Under the pieces are notes generated by a model. The model made no database searches, was not told the DNA's origin, and worked only from the letters and a program-made list of their open reading frames with translations. Both the position numbers and the translations under genes were made by a program. From an uncultured SAR116 cluster alpha proteobacterium (lineage in GTDB: Bacteria; Pseudomonadota; Alphaproteobacteria; Puniceispirillales; Marisalimonadaceae): a DNA stretch of 35,200 bases. Positions 16,529 through 24,752 of the stretch are shown piece after piece. The stretch lies in contig CABYED010000016.1 of NCBI GenBank assembly GCA_902517815.1, forward strand, positions 1-35,200, read 5' to 3'. Numbering within the stretch: position 1 is the first letter of the stretch; the number at the start of each line of letters is the position of its first letter.

Positions 16529-17503
16529 ATGGATAAAATCGCTGAACAAGTTCCAGTAACAGTTTTAACTGGTTTTCTAGGAGCTGGAAAAACAACTCTC
16601 CTAAATAGAATACTTACAGAACAACATGGTAAACGTTATGCTGTAATTGTTAACGAATTTGGTGAACAAGGTATCGACAATGATCTTGTTGTAGATGCAG
16701 ATGAAGAAGTTTTTGAAATGAATAACGGATGCATTTGCTGTACAGTAAGAGGCGATCTAATTCGTATTCTTGGTGGCCTTATGAAAAGAGCTGATAAACT
16801 AGATGCTATTATTGTTGAAACAACTGGACTTGCAGACCCAGCTCCTGTGGCTCAAACTTTTTTTGTTGACCAGGATGTCGCTGACAAAACTAAATTAGAT
16901 GCAATAGTTACAGTTGCTGACGCCGTGCACCTTAGTAATCAACTTGGAGAACACCACGAAGCTGAAGAACAAATTGCTTTCGCTGACATAGTGTTACTTA
17001 ACAAAATTGATCTTGTTGACGATAGTTCACTTGATAAAGTAAAGGCAAGGATAAAAAAAATTAATCCGTATGCAAAAATTGTTAAAACTAATCGTTGTGA
17101 TATTCCTCTTAATGAAGTATTGGGTCTTAATGCATTTAGTTTAGATCGTGTTTTAGAAGTTGAACCTGATTTCTTAGATTCTGATCATGATCATGAACAT
17201 GATGATGATGTAACAAGTATATCATTTGTTTCTGAAAAACCATTAGATATGGACAAATTCCAATCTTGGTTTGGTAACTTATTGCAAACACACGGACAAG
17301 ATATTTTAAGATCAAAAGGTATATTAAGTTTTGAAGGTAAAGATGAACGTTATGTTTTTCAAGGTGTACATATGCTTATGGATGCATCTCCAATGGGTAC
17401 TTGGCCGGAAGGAAAGGAGCGCAATTCAAGAGTAGTTTTTATCGGTCGAAATCTTGAAAGTATGGGCCTTGAAGAAGGTTTCGAGGGATGTAAGTTAAAT
17501 TAA
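16529..17503 (+). CDS. COG0523 family zinc GTPase/metallochaperone, copy 2
   Basis: This 324-residue G3E GTPase has Walker A GFLGAGKT at 15-22, CxCC at Cys68-Ile-Cys70-Cys71, VETTGLADPAPV, guanine-specificity NKID, and a short His/Asp stretch (DSDHDHEHDDD, about residues 211-221) before the CobW C-terminal domain. Compared with copy 1 it has a canonical NKxD and a shorter His stretch, which suggests different clients. It follows zur by 17 bases and precedes the WD40 gene by 32 bases, so it is Zur-controlled. Its role is GTP-driven zinc delivery in the cytoplasm; the client is unknown. Confidence 0.9.
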   Translation: MDKIAEQVPVTVLTGFLGAGKTTLLNRILTEQHGKRYAVIVNEFGEQGIDNDLVVDADEEVFEMNNGCICCTVRGDLIRILGGLMKRADKLDAIIVETTGLADPAPVAQTFFVDQDVADKTKLDAIVTVADAVHLSNQLGEHHEAEEQIAFADIVLLNKIDLVDDSSLDKVKARIKKINPYAKIVKTNRCDIPLNEVLGLNAFSLDRVLEVEPDFLDSDHDHEHDDDVTSISFVSEKPLDMDKFQSWFGNLLQTHGQDILRSKGILSFEGKDERYVFQGVHMLMDASPMGTWPEGKERNSRVVFIGRNLESMGLEEGFEGCKLN

Positions 17504-17535
17504 TAAAACTAATATATTTCAAGAATAAACTCAAA

Positions 17536-18588
17536 ATGTCAGATCGAGAAAAATTTTTAGAGGAAAAAATTTCCTACTTAGAACCTGAAGAAACTGAACT
17601 AGAAGGTAGAGGTAAGGAATTTGAGATAAATGCTCCTGTTACAGGCGCTGTTACAATACATGAGGCTGTTGTTGCAGGATTTGGCGATGGTACAGTAAGA
17701 TTTTTTAAATCAGACGAAAAACCCAAAGTTATTAATGCACATAAAGGAGTAGTACTTTGTATAGCTACAGATGGTACTAAAGTGTTTACTGGTGGTGATG
17801 ATGGAAGATTTTTACAAATATCTCCAGATGGAACAATAATTGAAATTGCAAATTTTGGAACTCGATGGGTTGATACAGTAGCGACGACAAATAACAATAT
17901 GGTTTGTTCCTCAGGTAAAAATGCCTATTTGTGGACTAAAGGAAATACAAAAGAAAAAATTTTAGAGCATACAAGCACTATAGGAGGTATGGCATTTGAT
18001 AGAAGTGGAAAACGTTTAGCGGTTGCTAGCTATGGAGGGGTTACTCTTTGGGAGCAAGGTAACAGAAGATGGAAATCTTCACGGCTTGTATGGAAAGGAT
18101 CACACAGTAAAGTAAGTTTCAGTCCTGATGGGAAATATCTTGTAACTACTATGCAAGAAAGTGAACTTCATGGATGGCGCATAAGAGATAAAGTTGACTT
18201 AGCAATGAGAGGGTATCCAGCAAAAATAAAAAGCTTTGCATGGGTAGGAGACATTCCTCATCTTGCTACTGCTGGTGATCATCAAGCTATATGTTGGCCG
18301 TTTGATGGTAAAGACGGACCACTTGGTAGAGAACCAGTTTGTGTTGCTGATTGTGGTAAAAAAATTTCAACTTTTATAGAACCTTTAACAGGCGAAAAGG
18401 CTATTTTTGTGGGCTTTAATGATGGTACAGTTTTATTATCAGAGGTAGATGATAGAAAAAATCCATTTGTTGTAAGGAACCCTAAAGGTACTGAAATATC
18501 TGCAATATCACTTTCATCCGATCGTTCCTATATTTTTATAGGAGACTTAGGTGGAAACGTATTGTGGTCCCCATTATGGGCTAATTAA
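17536..18588 (+). CDS. WD40-repeat protein of the Zur/COG0523 operon
   Basis: This 350-residue protein is a predicted beta-propeller. Degenerate WD40 blades are seen as GFGDGTVRFF, TGGDDGRFLQI, FDRSGKRLAVASYGGVTLWE, FSPDGKYLVTTMQESELHGWR, LATAGDHQAICWPF, GFNDGTVLLSEV and FIGDLGGNVLWSPLW. It has no signal peptide or membrane helix, so it is cytoplasmic. Its position right behind zur and a COG0523 GTPase indicates a role in zinc handling, probably as a scaffold for GTPase-client contact. That role is inferred only from context. Confidence 0.75.
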   Translation: MSDREKFLEEKISYLEPEETELEGRGKEFEINAPVTGAVTIHEAVVAGFGDGTVRFFKSDEKPKVINAHKGVVLCIATDGTKVFTGGDDGRFLQISPDGTIIEIANFGTRWVDTVATTNNNMVCSSGKNAYLWTKGNTKEKILEHTSTIGGMAFDRSGKRLAVASYGGVTLWEQGNRRWKSSRLVWKGSHSKVSFSPDGKYLVTTMQESELHGWRIRDKVDLAMRGYPAKIKSFAWVGDIPHLATAGDHQAICWPFDGKDGPLGREPVCVADCGKKISTFIEPLTGEKAIFVGFNDGTVLLSEVDDRKNPFVVRNPKGTEISAISLSSDRSYIFIGDLGGNVLWSPLWAN

Positions 18589-18601
18589 TTAAACAAGTAA
18601 T

Positions 18602-18850
18602 ATGTTCAATCAAAAAAAAGTAAATCCCGAAAAAGTCAGATATCTAAAAAGAATAATTTCTTTAAAATTAAAATTACCTGAAACCACAATATTAAGTATT
18701 GCAGAACTCAACTGTCATGAGCCTGATTGTCCTCCAAAAGAAACAGTAATAACTGCTAATGCTATAGATGGGAAAAGCAAAACTTGGAAAATAGCAAAAT
18801 CAATAGATGAAATTGATAATTTTGATGTTGAAAATTTATTGAAGATTTAA
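18602..18850 (+). CDS. Small conserved-looking protein with CHEPDCPPKET motif
   Basis: This is an 82-residue cytoplasmic protein beginning 13 bases after the WD40 gene. Residues about 35-55 read SIAELNCHEPDCPPKETVIT, a compact Cys/His/Glu motif (C-H-E-P-x-C-P-P-x-E-T) that could bind a metal. The rest is a simple alpha/beta pattern ending in a helix. I do not recognise a named family. Its place as last gene of the Zur operon suggests a zinc-related role or a partner of the WD40 or COG0523 proteins. Confidence 0.7.
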   Translation: MFNQKKVNPEKVRYLKRIISLKLKLPETTILSIAELNCHEPDCPPKETVITANAIDGKSKTWKIAKSIDEIDNFDVENLLKI

Positions 18851-18955
18851 TTTTTACCTGAAAAGTAAATGTTATTGTAAAAAATTACAAGAAAACTTCA
18901 TTACTTATAAGTAATATTAATATTAATTAGCTACTTAAATAGGCGCAAATAAAAA

Positions 18956-18994
18956 AGTAACTGATTTATCAGTCATTTTTAAATTTTAAAAATG
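18956..18994 (+). terminator. Possible terminator behind the zur operon
   Basis: A short hairpin (ACTGA-TTTA-TCAGT, 18960-18973) is followed by a T run and an AT inverted repeat with ten-base arms, CATTTTTAAA/TTTAAAAATG (18974-18994). Stems are AT-rich and weak, so this is a moderate call. The rest of the 18851-19077 gap holds two AT palindromes (18901-18925) and the next Zur box. Confidence 0.35.
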
Positions 18995-19027
18995 ATAATG
19001 CAATTTATGTATTTTATTTGACTATGC

Positions 19028-19041
19028 AATGTTATAACATT
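19028..19041. promoter_or_regulatory. zur box: Predicted Zur box upstream of the DsrE-like operon
   Basis: AATGTTATAACATT is a perfect palindrome 36 bases before the preferred start at 19078. The reading frame can be extended upstream through this site, but that is spurious. It would control the whole run of five genes to 21668. Confidence 0.82.
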
Positions 19042-19077
19042 ACATTGTTTATTTATTACTTTTTTTTGGAGAATTGT

Positions 19078-19455
19078 ATGAAAATTGCATATGTATTTAA
19101 AACTGACCAGTCTAGTACCTTTCAGCTAAACTCTATGATTTTACCCCAATTAGAACAAGGAAATCACATGGTAGATGTAATAGGTATGTTTTTCTTTGAT
19201 GACAATATTTTATATCTTCAAAAAGGAAATGAATTTGGTGAACGATTAGCAAAAATAGCTAAAGAAAAAAATATGTTATTAATGGCTTGTGACCAATGTG
19301 CAGTAAGAAGAGGCTTTGCAGAAGGTAAATTTGAACAATGTGGTAGTGGAGATGTAAAACCTAAAGGGATGGTTGATGGTGTGCAGGTAGGTTGTTTTCC
19401 ACAGCTATATCAAGCATTAGGGTCAAATCCCCCAGACCAAGTAATCACCCTATAA
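19078..19455 (+). CDS. DsrE-like small protein of the zinc regulon
   Basis: This 125-residue protein has a DsrE/DsrF-like alpha/beta fold: an N-terminal strand MKIAYVFKT, a glycine-rich turn, and LLMACDQCAVRRG. FEQCGSG and VQVGCFPQLYQAL follow. The cysteines in MACDQCA and at the end could carry sulfur or metal. The start at 19078 is chosen because GGAG lies six bases upstream and an earlier ATG (19018) would include the Zur box. It is first in an operon with DUF1636, a mini membrane protein and zinc ABC genes. The function is unknown; sulfur transfer or metal sequestration are the options. Confidence 0.72.
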   Translation: MKIAYVFKTDQSSTFQLNSMILPQLEQGNHMVDVIGMFFFDDNILYLQKGNEFGERLAKIAKEKNMLLMACDQCAVRRGFAEGKFEQCGSGDVKPKGMVDGVQVGCFPQLYQALGSNPPDQVITL

Positions 19456-19464
19456 GGTTTCATT

Positions 19465-19863
19465 ATGAATATAACAACATTATCTATTTGCAGTACTTGC
19501 AGAGATGTAAAAGATGAAATCTTAAAAAAAAGAGGCGGCCAACGACTGTTAGAAAATATTTTGGCCAGTTTCAAATATAAAAATATTTCTTTTTTGAATT
19601 ATAGAGAAGTTAGATGTATGAGCCAATGTAAACGATCTTGTGTAATATCTTTTACCTCAAATAATTGTTTTACATATGTGTTCGGTGATATCGATCCTGA
19701 TAACCCCAAGTATGTTAAATCTCTTTTAGTGTTGTTGAATACATACACTAAATCGAAGGAGGGTTTCCTAAGAAGAAGAGATAGACCTGAATTGTTTAAA
19801 TCAAATATATTAGGCAGACTTCCCTCAATTAAAAGCAAGTCATCTATAGTAACTAATTTATAA
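19465..19863 (+). CDS. DUF1636 metal-binding protein
   Basis: This 132-residue protein matches the DUF1636 pattern: ICSTCRD at the N-terminus, RCMSQCKRSCVISF in the middle, YVFGDIDPDNP, then GFLRRRDRPE and GRLPS. The cysteines CxxC and CxxxCxxxC resemble a thioredoxin-like ferredoxin fold that may bind a 2Fe-2S cluster or another metal. DUF1636 proteins are often found beside COG0523/CobW or metal-transport genes. It follows the DsrE-like gene by 9 bases and is in the Zur-controlled operon. Its biochemical role is unknown. Confidence 0.82.
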   Translation: MNITTLSICSTCRDVKDEILKKRGGQRLLENILASFKYKNISFLNYREVRCMSQCKRSCVISFTSNNCFTYVFGDIDPDNPKYVKSLLVLLNTYTKSKEGFLRRRDRPELFKSNILGRLPSIKSKSSIVTNL

Positions 19864-19882
19864 AAATTTATTTTTTTATTAT

Positions 19883-20053
19883 ATGAAAGAAAATTTCTTA
19901 AAAAAAAACAAAAAATATAATGAAACACATAGTCTTAGCAAAATTAAAATGACATCTATAATAAGTTCTGGATTAAGTTCTCGTATAATAATTACATTAG
20001 CAATCTCAATTATTTTATGGCTATCAGTATTCTGGTCGATTGATCTAATATAA
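19883..20053 (+). CDS. Mini membrane protein (56 residues) upstream of zinc ABC ATPase
   Basis: This short ORF starts at ATG 19883 and ends at TAA 20051-20053, overlapping the ABC ATPase start by one base (TAATG). The N-terminal 30 residues are basic and polar (MKENFLKKNKKYNETH). The C-terminal part is one hydrophobic helix with two tryptophans, followed by SIDLI, which predicts N-in/C-out topology. Stop/start coupling and the operon position suggest a small subunit or stability factor of the zinc transporter. No family is recognised. The frame is open, the overlap is precise and the composition is sensible, so it is probably real. Confidence 0.6.
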   Translation: MKENFLKKNKKYNETHSLSKIKMTSIISSGLSSRIIITLAISIILWLSVFWSIDLI

Positions 20054-20796
20054 TGGATGTAGTTTTTTCACTTAATGATTTAACACTTGGATATGAAAGT
20101 CACCCTGCTGTGCATCATATTACAGGAAATTTTTTACTAGGATCATTGACAGCAATAGTAGGTCCTAATGGTGCTGGGAAAAGTACTCTCTTAAAAGGTT
20201 TAATGGGGTTGATTAAGCCCCTAGATGGTCAAATAAATTATCATAAAGTATTACCTACAGAAATAGCTTATCTACCCCAACAAGCTGATATTGATAGAAG
20301 CTTTCCAATTTCAGTTATGGAAACAGTTTTGATAGGTCATTGGAAAAAAATTGGATTATTTCGAGCTGTAACCAACGAAATGAAAAGAGAGGCAGAAATT
20401 GCATTGGAGGCGGTTGGTTTAACTGGATTTGAAAATAGAGTAATAGAATCACTATCAGCTGGCCAGTTTCAGCGTGTTCTTTTTGCTCGAATGTTGCTAC
20501 AAAATGCACACATTATTCTCTTAGATGAACCTTTTACGGCAATTGATTCTAAAACAACCACCGATCTTTTAAAGGTTGTTTTTAGGTGGCATACTGAAAA
20601 ACGCACTGTTATAGCTGTATTGCATGACATGGATCAAGTAAAAAATAACTTCCCAGAGACACTTTTGATTTCGCGCGAACCAATTGCTTGGGGACCAACA
20701 AATGAAGTTTTAGTTGATAAAAATATTTTAAAAGCAAGGCAAATGGTTGAAACATGGGACGAACATGCGAAAATTTGTAATCGGGATGTTACTTAA
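20053..20796 (+). CDS. Zinc ABC transporter ATP-binding protein (ZnuC/AztA type)
   Basis: This 247-residue ABC ATPase has Walker A GPNGAGKS, Q-loop YLPQQADID, signature LSAGQFQR, Walker B IILLDEPF and the switch His in VLHDMD. Sequence and neighbours place it in the metal-importer class. It couples to the permease that starts on the last base of its stop codon (TAATG overlap). With the separately promoted binding protein at 21780 it forms importer I. The set resembles the AztABC zinc system of Paracoccus, but without an AztD gene in the window. Confidence 0.88.
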   Translation: MDVVFSLNDLTLGYESHPAVHHITGNFLLGSLTAIVGPNGAGKSTLLKGLMGLIKPLDGQINYHKVLPTEIAYLPQQADIDRSFPISVMETVLIGHWKKIGLFRAVTNEMKREAEIALEAVGLTGFENRVIESLSAGQFQRVLFARMLLQNAHIILLDEPFTAIDSKTTTDLLKVVFRWHTEKRTVIAVLHDMDQVKNNFPETLLISREPIAWGPTNEVLVDKNILKARQMVETWDEHAKICNRDVT

Positions 20797-21668
20797 TGTT
20801 TTTTTATGAATTCTTACTAGACCCATTTTTAAGCTTTGAATTTATGAGAAGATCCCTAATAGCTTGTTTAGCTTTGAGTCTTGGATGTGGTCCAGTTGGA
20901 ACACTTCTTGTCTTAAGAAGAATGAGTTTGATTGGAGATGCTCTAAGTCATGCAGTTTTGCCTGGAGCTGCAATTGGATTTATGATTGCTGGTCTTTCTC
21001 TAGTTTCAATGAGTATTGGCGGGTTTATAGCAGGTATACTAGTTGCACTTTTATCAGGATTCATATCTAGGTTGACACAACAAAGGGAGGATGCAAGTTT
21101 TGCAGCATTCTATCTTATATCACTTGCAATTGGAGTTTTAATTATTTCTATGTACGGGAGCAATGTAGATATCATGCATGTGCTTTTTGGGACAATCTTA
21201 GCTATAGATAATGAATCTCTTTTTCTTGTGGTATCTATTACCACATTAACTCTTTTAACTTTTGCTATTGTTGGGCGTGGGTTAGTCGTTGAGTCTTTTG
21301 ATCCAGGATTTTTAAAAGTTGTTAATGGTCCTGGTGCAATTTTACATTTAATTTTCTTAACTTTAGTAGTTTTAAATCTAGTTGCTGGATTTCAAGCATT
21401 AGGTACACTAATGGCTGTTGGACTTATGATGCTCCCAGCAGTAGCAGCAAGATTCTGGGTTCAAAACCTATTAAAATTATCAATTCTTAGCATATTTTTT
21501 GCTTTTATTTCAGGTTATTCAGGACTGTTAATTTCTTTTCATTCTAATCTTCCATCAGGTCCAACAATAATATTAGTCGCTGGCTTTATATATTTATTTT
21601 CAGTTTTTTTTGGTTTTAAAGATAGCTTAATTACCAAAATTATATCCAGACCACATTTAGAGAACTAA
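20796..21668 (+). CDS. Zinc ABC transporter permease (ZnuB/AztB type)
   Basis: This 290-residue polytopic inner-membrane protein of the ABC-3 family has about eight to nine hydrophobic segments. LRRMSLIGDALSHAVLPGAAIGF is the conserved motif in the first third, and ALGTLMAVGLMMLPAVAARF is the later conserved segment. It is translationally coupled to the ATPase gene. Zinc is the likely substrate because of the Zur boxes on both sides; the family also moves manganese, so metal identity is inferred. Confidence 0.88.
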   Translation: MFFYEFLLDPFLSFEFMRRSLIACLALSLGCGPVGTLLVLRRMSLIGDALSHAVLPGAAIGFMIAGLSLVSMSIGGFIAGILVALLSGFISRLTQQREDASFAAFYLISLAIGVLIISMYGSNVDIMHVLFGTILAIDNESLFLVVSITTLTLLTFAIVGRGLVVESFDPGFLKVVNGPGAILHLIFLTLVVLNLVAGFQALGTLMAVGLMMLPAVAARFWVQNLLKLSILSIFFAFISGYSGLLISFHSNLPSGPTIILVAGFIYLFSVFFGFKDSLITKIISRPHLEN

Positions 21669-21669
21669 T

Positions 21670-21687
21670 GTAATGTTATAACATTAC
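21670..21687. promoter_or_regulatory. zur box: Perfect 18-base Zur box upstream of the binding-protein gene
   Basis: GTAATGTTATAACATTAC is a perfect palindrome two bases after the permease stop codon and 92 bases before the binding-protein start. It gives that gene its own zinc-controlled promoter and is the best copy of the motif in the window. Confidence 0.85.
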
Positions 21688-21779
21688 ATTTTTCTTGCAA
21701 TATTATGTTTGAATGGTTAAGTATTGTTTCGTCAATTATATATTGGTTGAAATTAAATTAACTAAAAGGAAAGTAATGA

Positions 21780-22670
21780 ATGATGAAATTATTAGTAAAT
21801 AAATTATTTGGCAAATTTGCAATATTTGCGTTAATCGTTTTTACGTCTATGTCAATAGCATCAGCTAAAATTAAAGTTGTATCAACCTTTTCTATTTTGG
21901 GTGATATGGTTCAAAATATAGGTGGTAACAATATCGAACTCACCACTTTAGTAGGCGCAAATGGTGACGGTCATGTTTATGAGCCTACACCTGCGGATGC
22001 AAAATCTGTAGCAGCAGCAGATGTTGTTTTTGTTAATGGACTTGGATTTGAGGGTTGGATTGACCGTTTAGTGAAAGCCTCTGGATACAAAGGAAAAATT
22101 ATTATTGCTACAAAAGGAATTAAAGAATTAAAATTTGAAGGTGAGCTTGATCCGCATGCTTGGCAAGATCTTTCAAATGGCCGTATTTACATAAAAAACA
22201 TTAAAAATGCTCTCACAGATGTAGATCCTAAAAATTCTAACCTCTACAAAAAGAACTTCATAGCATACGATAAAATTTTAGAGTCTATGGACAAATCAAC
22301 TAAAGATAAGTTTGCAGATATTCCCAAAAAGAACAGAAAGGTAATAACATCTCACGATGCATTTTTATATTTTGGCCGCGCATATGGGATTGATTTTCGT
22401 TCCCCCGTTGGTGTTACAACTGAAAGTGAACCATCAGCTGGAGAACTTGCCGAACTTATAACTGAAATGAGAAAAGATAATATTAAAGCCTTATTCGCGG
22501 AAAATATTACAGATCCTAGACTTATTAAACAACTAGCAAAAGAAGTTAATGCCCAAATTGGAGGAACACTATATTCTGACGCATTATCTGATAATTCTGA
22601 GCCAGCAAACACTTATATCAATATGTTTAAATATAATGTTAATGAACTTGCTAATATTTTGTCAAAATAA
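21780..22670 (+). CDS. Zinc ABC transporter substrate-binding protein (AztC/ZnuA type, no His loop)
   Basis: This 296-residue cluster A-I metal-binding protein has a signal peptide ending near ASA. Probable metal ligands are the histidines in GDGHVYEP, LDPHAWQD and TSHDAFLYFG and the aspartate in LYSDALSD. His rather than Glu at the third position fits zinc rather than manganese. The flexible His-rich loop typical of ZnuA is missing, as in AztC. It has its own Zur box and is followed by a clear terminator. AGGA about nine bases upstream supports ATG 21780. It serves importer I. Confidence 0.9.
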   Translation: MMKLLVNKLFGKFAIFALIVFTSMSIASAKIKVVSTFSILGDMVQNIGGNNIELTTLVGANGDGHVYEPTPADAKSVAAADVVFVNGLGFEGWIDRLVKASGYKGKIIIATKGIKELKFEGELDPHAWQDLSNGRIYIKNIKNALTDVDPKNSNLYKKNFIAYDKILESMDKSTKDKFADIPKKNRKVITSHDAFLYFGRAYGIDFRSPVGVTTESEPSAGELAELITEMRKDNIKALFAENITDPRLIKQLAKEVNAQIGGTLYSDALSDNSEPANTYINMFKYNVNELANILSK

Positions 22671-22696
22671 AGCAGTTTTTATAAAAACTTAAAATC

Positions 22697-22740
22697 AAAA
22701 ATCCTTTATCTTAAAAATTAAGAGAAGGATTTTTCTTTTT
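22697..22740 (+). terminator. Rho-independent terminator behind the binding-protein gene
   Basis: The left arm AAAAATCCTT and right arm AAGGATTTTT form a perfect ten-base stem. It is extended inside, after a two-base mismatch, by TCTTAA/TTAAGA around an A-rich loop. The right arm runs into TTTTTCTTTTT. It lies 26 bases after the stop. Confidence 0.8.
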
Positions 22741-23021
22741 AGAAAATCTTTATTCAAATATTTTGTACTATTTAAAATTTAAAATTACTGTTCACTTTTC
22801 CTAATTATTATTGGTCAATCTTAAGAGGGTAAACTGCCCATTGACCGTGAAACACTTACCAGCATTAATTAATTAATGAAATAACAATTTACTTTATATA
22901 AAATAGCTTGGTGTTTTTATAATTTCATGCAAGAAATTTTTTGAGTAGACCAGAGTTATTAACAAAAGCAAAACTCAAGTAACTATGGATTAATTAACAG
23001 AAACATTTAAGATAAAATAAT
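22741..23021. other. Rest of the convergent intergenic region; one structured segment
   Basis: Together with the terminator this is a 351-base gap between convergent genes. No ORF is convincing. A comparatively GC-rich segment at 22813-22846 can fold: GGTCAAT pairs with ATTGACC, and GGG with CCC inside, leaving a seven-base bulge. It may be a small RNA or an opposing terminator. The rest is AT-rich without visible signals. Confidence 0.4.
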
Positions 23022-24665
23022 TTAAATATTTGAACTAATCTTATGCCCACCAAATTGATCTCTTAGTTTGTTCTTAAGTATTTTTCCAGTAGCTCCTAGA
23101 GGAATATTATCTGTAAAAATAACATCATCTGGTATCATCCATTTTGCAACTTTGCCATTATACATTTTTAAAATCTCTTCTTTTGTAGGTGATTTACCTG
23201 GCATTGGCTGAACAATTACTATGGGTCTTTCTTCCCATTTTTCATGTGGAACAGATATGACAGCAGCATTAGCTACGTCTGAATGTCCAACACAAATATT
23301 TTCTAAATCAATTGAGCTTATCCATTCCCCACCAGATTTAATTATATCTTTTGTTCTGTCTGTTATGGTCATAAAACCATGTTGATCTATTTTTGCAACA
23401 TCACCTGTATCGAACCAACCACCATCAAGGAATCTATCTTTTTCTGTATTATCTTCAAAGTATTCTTTTAAAACCCAAAAACCCTTTGATAACAATCTTC
23501 CTTGAGTTTCTCCATCTTCTGGTAAATCATTTCCTGCATCATCAACAAGTTTCATTTGGTGTCCAAAAATTGTTCTTCCTTGAGGTAATTTTTGATCATA
23601 ATACTCCGTTCTATTTTTTGGCTCTCCTTCTAATGAAGGCATATTAACTGTTCCTAGAGGACTCATTTCTGTCATACCCCAGGCATGTATAACTTCTGCG
23701 CCAAACTCATCTTCAAACCCCTCAAATAATGTTCTAGGGCATGAAGATCCACCAATTATTAATCTTTTAACTGTATCTATTTTTTTACCAGAATCTCTCA
23801 AGTAATTTAGTAATAAGAGCCATATTGTCGGAACCCCAAGAGAAATAGTAACTTTTTCTTCATTCATAAGATTCGTTAAACTTTCACCATCTAATTTAGC
23901 ACCAGGGAAAACTAATTTTGTACCACACATTGGTGCTGCATAAGGTGTTCCCCAAGCATTAACATGAAACATAGGTACTACAGGAAGAACAACATCTTTA
24001 ATGCCATAAGGAACCACATCTTTTAAATTCATCCCGTAAGCATGAAGAACTGTTGAGCGATGAGAATATAAAACTCCCTTTGGGTTTCCAGTTGTTCCAG
24101 ATGTATAACATAAAGACGAAGCTGTTCTTTCGTCCATTTGAGGCCAATCAAATTGATCTGAATGATCTTTAATAAAATCCTCATAACAAATTACTTTAAT
24201 ACTATCTTTAATATTAGGTTGAACCATATTCTTATTATCAGTCATTATTATAATTTGTTTAACTGTTTTAAAACTTTCAGATGCTTTTTCTACCAATGGT
24301 AAAATATTTAAATCAACACATAAAACCTTGTCTTGCGCGTGATTTACAATATAAGAAACTTGATCAGGATGAAGTCGTGGATTTATAGTGTGGCAGACCA
24401 GGCCACTTGATGAAGTTGCATAATAAATCTCTAGGTGTCTATAACCATTCCAGGCTAAAGTCCCTACTCTATCACTTTCTTTCAAATCAAGAGACTTAAA
24501 AGCATTGGCTAATTTCTTGGTTCTTTCTCCCCAGTCAAAATAGGTATATCTATGAATACCACCTTCAACTGTGTTTGAAACAATCTCTTGCTTATTATAG
24601 TTTTTAACAGCATGTTCAAAAATAGTTGAAATTAACAGAGGGTGATCTTGCATTACACCAAACAA
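23022..24665 (-). CDS. alkK: Medium-chain acyl-CoA synthetase, AlkK-like
   Basis: This 547-residue ANL-superfamily ligase activates a fatty acid to its CoA ester using ATP. The AMP-binding motif YTSGTTGNPKGVLYSHRS lies near residue 185-200, and HAWGMTEMSP, WFDTGDVAKID, RTKDIIKSGGEWIS and GKILKN follow. LAWNGYRHLEIYYATSSSGLVCHTINPRL and VPMFHVNAWGTPYAAPMCG closely resemble AlkK. It feeds the beta-oxidation-like enzymes encoded nearby. It is transcribed alone or ahead of no obvious partner; chain-length preference is inferred from similarity. Confidence 0.88.
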   Translation of the reverse strand: MFGVMQDHPLLISTIFEHAVKNYNKQEIVSNTVEGGIHRYTYFDWGERTKKLANAFKSLDLKESDRVGTLAWNGYRHLEIYYATSSSGLVCHTINPRLHPDQVSYIVNHAQDKVLCVDLNILPLVEKASESFKTVKQIIIMTDNKNMVQPNIKDSIKVICYEDFIKDHSDQFDWPQMDERTASSLCYTSGTTGNPKGVLYSHRSTVLHAYGMNLKDVVPYGIKDVVLPVVPMFHVNAWGTPYAAPMCGTKLVFPGAKLDGESLTNLMNEEKVTISLGVPTIWLLLLNYLRDSGKKIDTVKRLIIGGSSCPRTLFEGFEDEFGAEVIHAWGMTEMSPLGTVNMPSLEGEPKNRTEYYDQKLPQGRTIFGHQMKLVDDAGNDLPEDGETQGRLLSKGFWVLKEYFEDNTEKDRFLDGGWFDTGDVAKIDQHGFMTITDRTKDIIKSGGEWISSIDLENICVGHSDVANAAVISVPHEKWEERPIVIVQPMPGKSPTKEEILKMYNGKVAKWMIPDDVIFTDNIPLGATGKILKNKLRDQFGGHKISSNI

Positions 24666-24752
24666 ATGACTCTCCTATTAAGTTATATTTAAATATATAA
24701 TCATCATAAATAATATATTGAAAGTACTATTTCAAAGTAAATAAATATTAAT

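Noticed and set aside
19018-19077. Longer start of the DsrE-like gene
   Set aside because: It would include the Zur palindrome in the coding sequence and has a hydrophobic, unrelated N-terminus; GGAG precedes ATG 19078.
24100-24112. GATGTATAACAT resembling a Zur box
   Set aside because: It lies in the coding region of the AlkK-like ligase and differs in the core.
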